This document shows, piece after piece, positions 12,701 to 24,700 of a stretch of 64,000 nt of DNA (position 1 is the first letter of the stretch; every line of letters starts with the position of its first letter). The notes under the pieces were generated by a model that saw only the letters and a program-made list of their open reading frames with translations, made no database searches and had not been told where the DNA came from. The position numbers and the translations under genes are program-made. This DNA comes from Leguminivora glycinivorella (lineage: Eukaryota > Arthropoda > Insecta > Lepidoptera > Tortricidae): assembly GCF_023078275.1 (NCBI RefSeq), contig NC_062993.1:12089252-12153251 (forward strand), given 5' to 3'.

Positions 12701-15700
12701 GATTGAAATTCCCACGCACGGATCTGTGTCTAAGCATACGAAGGTACGACGACCGGTCTGGCGCAGTCGGTAGTGACCCTGCCTGCTGCGCCGCGGTCCC
12801 GGGTTCGAATCCCGGTAAGGGCATTTATTTGTGTGATGAGCACAGATATTTGTTCCTGAGTCATGGATGTTTTCTATGTATATAAGTATTTATATAATAT
12901 ATATATCGTTGTCTGAGTACCCACAACACAAGCCTTCTTGAGCTTACCGTGGGCCTCAGTCAATCTGTGTAAGAATGTCCTATAATATTTAATTTAATAT
13001 TTAATAAAAGGGTTAATATTTGACATTTTAACACATATCAAGCTAAGAATATGGGCCAAATTGTCAAAACTGAGGTTCAAAAGTTTTAAGCCTGCGTCAA
13101 GAGATTGCAGTCTATGCACTGTGATTACACATTTTACTTCGACAGTAACTCTATAATACTCGATCCTCTTTGGCTAGCCCGTTGACCCTCCTACCTACCA
13201 ATTTTCATCCTTAGTTCGAATTCCGAATCCCAAATCTTATGTCCTTTTGCTGTGACGCTGACGCGATGAAAAATTAACCCAGTGGCACTTGCATCGTGAG
13301 GTAGGCCTGTCAAGGTCATTGGGTGTTATCAGCGTCTATGATTAGACTAACTTCCTACTAGAACCTTTGTAGTTTTGTATCATTTCGTATCGGGTATCGC
13401 ACCAAGCTCTCGGGTGTGACAGTTGGACCGCGAGGCGGCACACAAGTCGCGCTCCGTGGACAAGGCGGCGCGACTCCTGGGCGCGGATTCGTCGAGGCTC
13501 CACGACCCGACGCAGCATCAGCAAATCGTATGTATTGGAGGCCATCGGTCGACCTTATAAGGTCGATGAATGGTTAGTTGTGTACACAATCTGAAATTGT
13601 CGAATAAAATCTAGTTATAAGAGTTTATTCTGAATCAAATGGTTACGAAATATCAGACTTGCATTAGAAAACTCTCATTATATGTAGAAAATAAAAACAA
13701 ACATTACACACATATCAAAACATATCGAGCAATGATTGTGTTTTGATCGTCGGTCAATAATTACAGTTAAAAGGAAAAATATTTTTTAAAGTAAGTAAAA
13801 TGTACGACGATGTTATTAATCAAATTGTTTGATGGAATGCAGCTCGTGAGTGCAAAAGGTCAGTTTTAGCTTAAATACAACAACACCATCTCTGTTTACT
13901 TTATGGTACTAACCAGTAAGGCATTCGTAGAAAATCACATTGTGAAACAACTCACTAAACACGATACCAAAACTATGATATCAAATATAGTTAGCACAAT
14001 ACCGCAAAATTATCATCTAATGATGTCAAAAATATAGTTGCTTTTATGGTTTATAATTATAAATTATAATAGCGATAAGGACCATAATAATTTCTGTTTG
14101 GATGTTAAATAAAAATAATCTTTTCCCCTCACTAGCTCGGAAACACGTGTTTTGTCCTTTAATACCAGCGGGTAAAAACGCATTTTATCGACTAGTAAAG
14201 GGTAAAATAATTTGACCTTGAATAAAGTCAAATTGACTGCTTTAAAATTGATAAAAGTTGGTGAATCTAGTAATATAGATGATTTACCACCTGTGGAACT
14301 ACTGGAAGCAGTGATAAACGCATTTTTTGCGTTGTAGTTTCCTCGCTATAGTGAGGGGAAAAGTTTTGTGTTACACTCGGATGCAAATGTATTTTACTTC
14401 TCGTGTGCAGGATTCTATTCTCGAACCACTCGCTTCGCTCGTGGTTCAACTATAGAATCCTTTCACTTGCTCGTTTTTCAATCCCACACTCGGCGTTAAA
14501 ATACAACTTTGCCCCCTTGTATAACAAATAACTATTTTATTCTTGAAAGTATAAGGAGCTGTGATGGCAAGCAACATTTGTGACATTTCCAACAAAACTG
14601 TACCTACCTCATTGTCGGTTATCGATAAAGTAGATTTTTAATTCGTGCTATATTATTGATATAACAACCGATAATAAGTACTCTTTTGATTGAAAATGAC
14701 ACACTCATGACTTATCTTATAAAAAAAATAATTCTAAAACACAGGTGGAGCTATGCGTAGAAACGCTAGGCGAACTAGTCACCCTGCTTGCCAGGGACGA
14801 TGTGGGCCCAGTGGAAGCCGACAGAGGCGAGCTGGCGAAACTGCTGTTGCCCACCGTACTCCGGGTCGCCGCTAATATGATGAAGGATGAGCGGAACAAT
14901 GATGACCCTTTATTGGTAAGATTTATGAAATATTTTTTTATAGAATTATAATAGCTTTAGGGTCAGTATTTCAGTCGTCAGATAAATGTATCTACCAGCA
15001 CGGGAAGCATGGTCGCGCGATAGACGATAAAATATCAGGCCGTCCCTATCGCACTTACAAATAGTGCGATAGGGACGGCCTGCTATTTTATCGTCTATCG
15101 CGCGACCATGCTTCCCGTGCAGATAAAGTTATCACTATCCTTTTCATCACACGTATAAATGACAATGACAGCTAACATTTATCTGACAGATATTATTTAT
15201 CTGACAGATATTATTTATCTGGCGATTGAAAAACCAGCCCTTAGTATTTTTTTACACATTATATGTAACACCTTTATATCTGGTTTGTGACATGCAATAA
15301 ATTATTCTATTCTATTCTTAGTATTTAAGATATTGTTGGTAGAAGTTTAGAGTCCGTATAGTCCGTTGCTTCTGGAAAGTTATGTATGAAAATGTTGGCA
15401 TAATTAATGGAAGATTTTTTTTGATTGGGATATGTACATTACAGGCCGAAGTTATTTTTCATCAACCCTCCCCATCCCTCCCCCCTCTGCGTCACCCCTC
15501 TTCCCCCCCTTAAATAGCCGAAAATGCGGTTTTTCGCGATTTCTGACAAAACCGTTGTAGATACAGAAAAAGCGTGTAGGAAAAAAGTAATCCTTGATAA
15601 ATTTACTACAAATCGTTCATTGACACTTTGGTTCTAGCACTTATAGGTTTCGCGTGATCCATCACGAAAGTTGGTCCTTTACTGCAATTTTCTTTAGTGA

Positions 15701-18700
15701 ATGTTAAGTTTTCTCCCAAATTGCTTACGAAATATGTTTGATATTACTAAAATATTATAAACTGAAAATGAATTTCAGGGGGAAAAATCACTACCATGGG
15801 TGGGACTTGAACTCACGGCTACTGGATTGATACTCCAGGGCTCTACCAACAGCTACCAAAAGCTCATCCCCAGTCATAGATACACTATATAGATCAATGG
15901 TACTCCTAGCGACTACTACCGTGAAAATATTACGTCTTAAATGGTTACTGGAATTCCAAGACATATTGGAAATTCCACCCATGGTAGTGATTTTTCCCCC
16001 TTAATTTTATTTTAGTCATGAGTTACAATATTTTAGTTATATCAAACAAATTTCGACGATTTCGTATGCATTTTGGGCGAAAACTTAACATTCACTAAAG
16101 AAGATTGCAGCAAAGGACCAACTTTCGTGACGGATCACGCGTAAACTATAAGTGCTAGAACCAAAGTGTTAATGAATGATTTGTAGTAAATTTATTAAGG
16201 ATTACTTCGTTCCTACGCGCTTTTTCTGTATCTTCAACAGTTTTGTCAGAAATCGAGAAAAACCGCATTTTCGGCACTTTAAGGGAGGGTAGAGGGGTGA
16301 CGCAGAGGAGGGAGGAGTGGGGAGGGTTGATGAAAAATAACTTCGGTCTATAACGTACATATTTCAATTTAAAAAAACCTTCCATTAATTATGCCGTAAT
16401 TTTAGCTAATTTCCCCCTGCTAGTATACTGAGAGTGCATTTTGGGTATTTAACTAGTTCGACTTGTTGCAGGTTTATCTGTTTGCAACAAAAGTAAACGG
16501 AATAAATCACAATATTGATGATATCAGTCGAATTTTTTCGAACAACAAGGTCAAACTTGTTAACAGATAATTGAATCAGCCAAACATATGTTTAAAACAA
16601 TATGTGTTATGTTGCTTTTATAAAATCGACTTGTTGATTCAAATGACAAATAACTTTAAGAACTAGTTACACTTAACGAAATCTAACTTGTTTGAACCAA
16701 AGAGCACATAGGCCAGCAATTCCCGAAAAGTTTGTACATTTGGATCACGTCTCCGATTTTGATAAAAATTGATAGGCTGATAGAGTCCATGATGCTGAGC
16801 AAGATCCACTAGGTTTCTCACCGAAACCCCACCACCACCGGTTACCGAAATTGTATAGAAATCTAGTAACAAAAAAGGAATGTTTCACACAGACAACCTA
16901 GGACATTTTGGGAAACCTAGTGGATCTTGCTCAGCATCATGGACTCTATCAGCCTACCCATTTTTATCAAAATCGGAGACGTGATCCAAATGTATAAACT
17001 TTTCGGGAATTGCTCGGCTCTATTTTAACCAAAAAACTTGTTGAACGAACGGCTATAGTTCCGAGCTCATATAACCCGGCGACCTTCAAATCAAGAGTGA
17101 ACAGGCATCTTCTGGGCGAGCTCACTCCATCGTAGGCCACGTCTTTGCCTTTGGCCAAGAGGCCAAGAGTAAGCCCATTTATCCATACTAATATTATAAA
17201 TGGGAGAGTGTGTGCGTCTGTTTGTTTGTCCGTCTTTCACGGCAAAACGGAGCGATGAATCGACGTGATTTTTTTAGGTGGAGATAGTTGAAGGGATGGA
17301 GAGTGACATAGGCTACTTTTTGTCTTTTTCTAACGCGAGCGAAGCCGCGGGCAAAAGCTAGTAATTAATAAATAAAAAAATGAAAACTGATTGCTTTTTC
17401 TCTCAGTGTTATATTTAAATCATTTTTGGCTTATTCGAATAGTCCATCAAGACTTTGTGTGTATTATATATTTTTTAACTCTGGCCTTTTTTTTTCAGCG
17501 TCGCATCATCAGCATCCTCCTGGACATAGTCCGCCAGATGTCCGAAGACCAGTACCTGCTCGTCGTGTCGGCACTCGAGCAGGAGACAGGGGGAAGCGCC
17601 AGCCTCGTGGTGGATGCGCTGGCTCTGCTGCAAGCGCTCCTGCAGCGGCCGGTGTTCCGCGCGCACTGGGCCGATATGCTGCACGTGCAGCATTACGTTA
17701 TGCTGCACGCTTTGAGGTACCGCTGCTCGATCTTATTCTGGAAACTTTATACACTGGTATTTTTATACAGTTTTATAGTTTACCGATCTTGTGACAATAA
17801 TTGTAGGGTTTCTTTGAAACCCTTAGTTTCTAAGAGTGGCACTTAACCTGAAGCATTTTCAAGTGCTCTACCCCCGTTACACGTAAATAAGATTAAAATA
17901 CTTACTGTACCAACGTTTTTTTTTGCAGATTAATCTCCATAACCCTCTGCAACCGCCTCCAATCCATCGACGAAGCAGACTCCGAAGGCATAACAGCCAT
18001 ACACTCCATGTGTCGCTCCTGGTTCCACACTGTAGCCACCCTGGCTTCGTCACAACCGCTGCAGCTGGAGACTATGAGACCTGCAAGACGAGCAAGGGCT
18101 GCTGCCGTCTGTGGCGATGTTAGGAGAGCTGCTGCAATGCTGCTTAGAGACCTGTGGTTTGCTTTAGGTAAGTAGATATAACTGATCCACTGTGTACTAC
18201 CTGGATCACTATAGAACCCATCATGGAGGCTATGAGACCTGCTCGAAGAGCAAGGGCGGCTGCCGTCTGTGGAAACGTTAGGAGAGCTGCTGCAATGCTG
18301 CTTAGAGACCTGTGGTTTGCTTTAGGTAAGTAGATATAACTGATCCACTGTGTACCAGGCTAAAAACAGGATAATTTGGTACTTTTAGGACACATTACAC
18401 AATACATACAACCTTAAATAATGCATAATATATAAACATACACAAAATACATACATAATATTAATACAAATACATGTAAAATACATAATTATACATAATA
18501 TGAAATCAGATGACTCGCGAATCAATGGCAACAACTTTCATCACCTGCCAGCGAAATACTCATTTAGAGCTTTTTTAAAAGTAAACCTGCTCGGACACTG
18601 CCTAACTTTGACTGGGAGACTATTCCAAAGCCGAGCTGCCTGAACAGAAAATGAATAGGACATGTAACCTGTTCGGTGGGATGGTAGACAGGACAGGACA

Positions 18701-21700
18701 GTGATTCGCTTTAGGTAAGACAGTAAGACATAACTCACAAAACTGTTTTATTACCCATTGTGTCCCTTTCTAGTTCACTGTAATGGTATTTGGCTTCACA
18801 AACGTTATAATATTTTTAAATTAAAGGAAAAATGGAAAAATTCACACCTCCGGCAGGACTCGAACCTGCGACCTTTGGCCTTGCCGGGGCCATCGCGCTT
18901 ACCAACTGCGCCACGGAAGCCTGCTGGATATGTGCGAATTTATCCATGCCTTCCATCAATTCTCAACCGCCTTAGGGTGGCGTTATAGCAAACATCTACC
19001 CGTAAGAATAGATCTTAACAGGCACTGGAGTCTCAATTTACATTGAGAATTCGCCAGCAACAATGTGCTAACCCATACTAAATTTGTTTAAAAAAAAAGT
19101 TATAATGTTATTTTTATTTCCCCAGGTGACCACAAGCGCGCCTTCATCCCATGCCTTGTCGGCCCGTTCCTAGAAGTGAGCTTCCTTTGCGATGAAGAAG
19201 TCAGGAACACCACCATACCACTCTTCTTTGATATGATGCAGACGGAATACAACCACAGTGTCAGCACTGGAGACAGTTGTAAGTCTTAACTGAGATATAT
19301 TCAAATCAGCCTACTATTTTTTTTTTATTATTGGAAGCCTATCATGTCCCACTGCTGGGCAAAGGCCTCCCCCCGCTTTTTCCACTCTTCCCTGTGTTGA
19401 GCAGTCCTCGGCCATTCTTCCAAAAAGGAGTCTAGCTCGTTCCGCCATCGCATACGTGGTCTGCCGGGTCCCCGTTTTGGCCTGGGCTGCCACTCTGTGG
19501 TGATCTTGGCCCATAGCTCATTCGACATTCGGCAGACATGACCACCCTCAGAATCAGCCTACTACTTAGAGAAATAGCGTGTTCGGTATCTAAATTATCA
19601 TAATCACACTCGCACTGTAAATGTGCCGACGGGAAGGTGCGAGCGTAACGGGACTTGTAGACAACCCGTTCTCCCAAGGGAGTTATGAAGCGGCACGTAT
19701 GTTTAGCGCTGAGTGAAATGTGTAGGGGATAGCTGCGCATGGGACGCATACCCTTCGCCCCCTGTACTGTGTGTATAGACGAGTGTACGACGTCTACACT
19801 CTGCGCGAAATTCCAATGAAGGTTACGTTGGTTTCGTTACACATTCTAGAAATAATCATTTGTAGGAGGTAGGGCATAGCGAATGATATTCCGCTTTGTG
19901 TGGTAGGGCACAGCACAGCGGATATCGTCTCGCTCGAATCTAGAGCAGAGCCCAACTGATGGGGTAGTACCTCCGCCTTACAGAAGACCGCAGCCAAATA
20001 GCACTAGACCCTACTCATAGTGTTGTGTTCCTGTCGGTGAGTAAGGCTGCCAGAGCTCAACGAGGGTGCGGTGTGCTGATGACGGGAGGACTTACGGAAC
20101 TAACTTGTTCCGTCTATTGTCCTTTGAGTCGTCGGCAACCCGCAAACGGGAATGTACAAGTTTCTAATGGGGTGGCAACGCGCATGTGACACTGTTTGAG
20201 TTGCAGGCGTCCATAGGTTACGGTGACCGCTTTACATCAGGCGGGCCGTATGCTTGTTTATCGACGTAGTATAAAAAAAAATGTCTCCTCTCTTTTCAGC
20301 GGAAAGTCCTCTAAAAGACCTAGAAAACGAGCTAATCGACAAAATAGACGTTCTCGTCGAACGCGGCAGCGGTGACGTTGCGTGGAGAGCGCGATTCGTT
20401 TCACTGTGCGGAGCGCTATGTAAGGCCGCTACGGGCGGTTTACGCGCGGCCGCCGCTGCGTTAGTCGCTGCTGCGGCGAGGCAGTTGGACACGCTGCTAC
20501 AATACAGGTATAATACAACCTCTAATACTTAAAATATACATTTTCTCAAACATGGTATGAAATATTGATGTTATGTGCCTTATAATTGGCAGCGAAGTAT
20601 GACGTTGCAGGTGCGGCTAGGACGATTGATAGATAATGGAATTTCATACAAACCTTGCAGGCCAAGGCCGGCAAAGTCCTCTTTTTTAATTTCCAAACAC
20701 AGATAATTGTGACATAACATCCAGGTATTTAGCCAATTAAAAAAAAACTATAAGGGGCTTTATAGACGTGCCGACTGCAACTGGTACGGGCCCTAGACAA
20801 TATTTGATTTTGGGTGCGTTTTCATACAAAAAAAAATTTTTTCGTTTTTTTTTTAATTTTTTTTTAACTTTTTGTTTTTTTATAAGCGTATACGGAGTAT
20901 CAAAGGGGAACGAAAATTCGATTATTTTTGCGCTACGACGCACCGTTTAGGAGATACAGCCATCCAAAGTTACTATTTTCAGTAGACTCTATTTATTTCA
21001 TACCATGTTTGAGAAAAGCACTATACATACCTCGGCGGGAAATGGGGTTGCCCGCCTCAGACCTATCCTCTATATGTCTTCGGCCGGCAACCCCCTTTGT
21101 CCCGGCCTCTGTAGTAATGTACTATTGTATCGCTATGTGGGGTGTTATGTAAGTATAGTAGGATTATTGATATTTTGAATGCTCATGTAATTTAACTACG
21201 GAGCCAATTTATGTCGCGTGTTTTTTGTTTTTGCAACTTGTACACAATGAGTAGGTAATGAAATGAGACACATCACTTGTGTGATCTGATTATGAAAATC
21301 GCTAACAATCATTTTATAAAACTACACTCGTATTTTAAGATTGTTTTTTTAACACCAAATAATAGATATTTAATAGATATTTCCGTGTTCGACTACATTG
21401 TTTATCTATCTGTTACAGAGCGGCGGCACTTAAGTCAGCGATATCACACAGGATGCTGCTTACAACCAAAGTGCTGCATTTCTACGAGCAAATCGAAAGG
21501 CCACATATGTATATTCGGTAAGTTTTACACTTATTGTCACTGTGTGGTGACGGGTTAAGAATTTCACCACCCCCTTCCTTCCCGTGGGTGTCGTAGAAGG
21601 CGACTATGGGATATGGGTCAAATTGTGGCGTAGGCGAGAGGCTGGCAACCTGTCACTGCAATGTCACAGTTTCGTTTTCTTTCAACCCCTTATTTGCCAA

Positions 21701-24700
21701 GAGTGGCACTGAAGCTCTAGTAGTTTCATGTGTTCTGCCTACCCCTTTATGGGATACAGGCGTGATTGTATGTATGTTTACACTTATTCTATACTTTATT
21801 TCATGATTTCTCTCTAATTATGAAGTTTGCTTTATTGTCACTGATGATAAAAATCATAGACGGCCCCGAAAAAGAGCTTATTATAGACGTTTAACTTTCG
21901 TGAGACATATTCAAATATATTTTAATAAATAAATAAATAAATATTATATGACAGATTGACTGAGACCCACGGTAAAGTCAAGAAGACTTGTGTTAATGAA
22001 ACTACGGTTGTACTCACGTTATTATATCGCTACTGCTGCGACATGCTTCGGGCCAATTTTGGAGGCCCTTAAGGGCGTATTGTTTGAAATGTTATTTATT
22101 AGGGATGTACCGACTAGTCGCCGACTAGTCGGGAAAGCCGACTATCCGGCCACATTCCTAGTCGGCGATTAGTCGGCGACTAGTCGGCAAAAAAGGCCGA
22201 TTAGTCGGCACTTCATTAGTAATAGAAAACAGTACAAAACTAAATATCAGCTGAAAATTATGGTTGTATTATGTACCTATTCGTAGGTAATTCCTTTCTT
22301 TGTCAAGACAACAAATATCTGTACCTACCTAGGATTATAGGTTTCATAGGCAGGATCACTATCCACTAAGCCAAGCCGGTTGTTAAAAATGGAAAATGTA
22401 TATAAATATTGGCATGAACCTTAAAACCTGTAAAAATCATGAAAACCGCGAATGAAGAACCAAAAATGACATTCAAAATGTGAATTTAGTCGAAAATTAT
22501 ATTTTGGCCGACTAGCCGACTAGTCGGCCGACTAATCGGCCACCCAAGCGCCGACTAGTCGGTAGTCGGCCTAGTCGGCCAAATCAATAGTCGGTACATC
22601 CCTATTATTTATGTATCTGTTTTTGTAGCTCAGAGTTCTATGACCACTCTTGTATACTCCTTTACCGTTCGCTTATATCCGCAGATTACTTACTGTTCAT
22701 TAAATACTACAATAACTGTTTTGTTCTCAGATATGTGCACAAACTATGCGACATGCACCGGTCATGTCACCAATGGGCCGAAGCGGGTCTTACACTAAGG
22801 TTACACGCCAGACTGCTATCATGGTTACCAGCTCCTCTAGATCAACCGACGCAGCCACAGACCACGAGTGAAAGAGACCTCAAGGTAATTTTCATCATCA
22901 TCATATTAAGGTAATTTTACCATTCATAAACTTTATCGGAGTCTACATCAATGGACTACGGAGTTGGAGTACTTATTCCGGATCTTTTTGCTTTGATCTT
23001 GGTTTTTAACATTTAGGGCTTGGTCCAGACCACTTACGAGTTCGAGTTTTGCTTTGGCGTAGCGTCGCATGAAATCCTATTTGGCCTTCAGGCTTTATGA
23101 GGACCTTGACTTGCGGCACAGTATCTTGCGGTCTGAGATACGCACACTCATAAATATTCAAAGAAGCACTTCCTAATATTGTCTTCGGTTACCGCGATAG
23201 TTATGAAATAAAACTATGGAAACGGATTATATATCGCGTATAATGTCGCGTGAAATTCATTATACGCAATATAATCCAAGTGTTAGCATGTAAGGTTTAA
23301 CTGTTAATGCTAATGTTGAAATAATAAATAATAATAATAATAATAATAAACTATTTGCACCGAACACCCAAGACCTGATGGTGCTATTGAAAACCACAGA
23401 AGTTTTCAGTACCGCCATCAGAATGGAGTTTGGTGTCGATAAGTGTGCGGTTATGCATGTACAGCGGGGGGAGGTTGTAAATTCAGAAAATTTACAACTT
23501 TCTGAGACGATGTCGTTCAGATCTATCTCTGAATCAGAAACCTATAAGTACCTTGGTATGTCACAGTCGTTGGGTATTGAGGATGTTGGCATTAGACGGT
23601 CGGTGAAGGAGCGCTTTTTCAGTCGGCTCACAAAAGTCCTTAACAGTCTTTTGTCAGGAGGCAATAAAGTGCGCGCCTTTAACGCCTGGGTAATGCCTCT
23701 ACTCACATACTCCTTTGGCATACTAAGGTGGACCCAGACCGAGCTGGACGCCCTGGATCGGAGGGTCCGGTCACTGCTTACCACACACCGTATGTTACAC
23801 CCGCGCTCGTCTGTTATGAGATTGTACATCCCACGGAAGTGCGGAGGTCGAGGCTTCCTAAACGCCAAAAATCTCCACAACCGTGAGGTGTACAATCTCA
23901 GGAATTACTTCCGTAACAACGAGTGTGGGATGCATCGTGATGTGGTGGCAGTAGACGGAAACCTCACGCCGCTCTCCTTGGCGAAAGAGAACTGGCGCAA
24001 ACCTGTGGTACTAAGTACTGCGGACCGCAAGGCGGTATGGGAGAGCAAGCAGCTACACGGGCGGTTCTACAAGGCCCTCACGGGACCCGATGTAGATCTG
24101 CTCGCATCGGTGAACTGGTTACGATTCGGGGACCTCTTCGGAGAAACCGAGGGTTTTGCCTGTGCAATTGCGGACGAAGTTATGATGACGAACAACTACC
24201 GGAAATATATCCTGAAGGACGGTACGGTCGACATTTGTCGGGCATGCCGCCGTCCCGGAGAGTCACTCAGGCATATCATTTCCGGTTGTTCTCATCTAGC
24301 TAACGGCGAGTACTTGCACAGACATAATTTCGTAGCCAGGATTATTCACCAGCAACTTGCTCTTCAATACGGCCTTGTGGACCGCGAAGTACCGTATTAC
24401 AAGTACTTACCTGCGCCAGTTCTCGAAAATGGTCGTGCCACGCTCTATTGGGATCGATCTATTATCACTGACAGGACTATTGTAGCCAATAAGCCTGACA
24501 TTGTGATAATAGATCGACTGCAACGCCGGGCAGTGCTCGTTGACATCACCATCCCCCATGATGAGAATCTCGTGAAAGCCGAGAAGGACAAGTCCAGTAA
24601 GTACCTAGACTTGGCTCACGAGATAACCGCCATGTGGGATGTTGATTCAACGATCATTGTCCCTATAGTCGTTTCAGCGAACGGTCTCATAGCGAAGAGT

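Noticed and set aside
17426..17794. Open frame overlapping exon 3 in a shifted frame
   Set aside because: No DOCK similarity and it ignores the splice sites; shadow of exon 3.
18700..18736. Possible third copy of the exon 4 donor region (gctttaggtaagacagtaag)
   Set aside because: The bases belong at least partly to the minus-strand retrotransposon frame; similarity to gctttaggtaagtag is short and may be chance.
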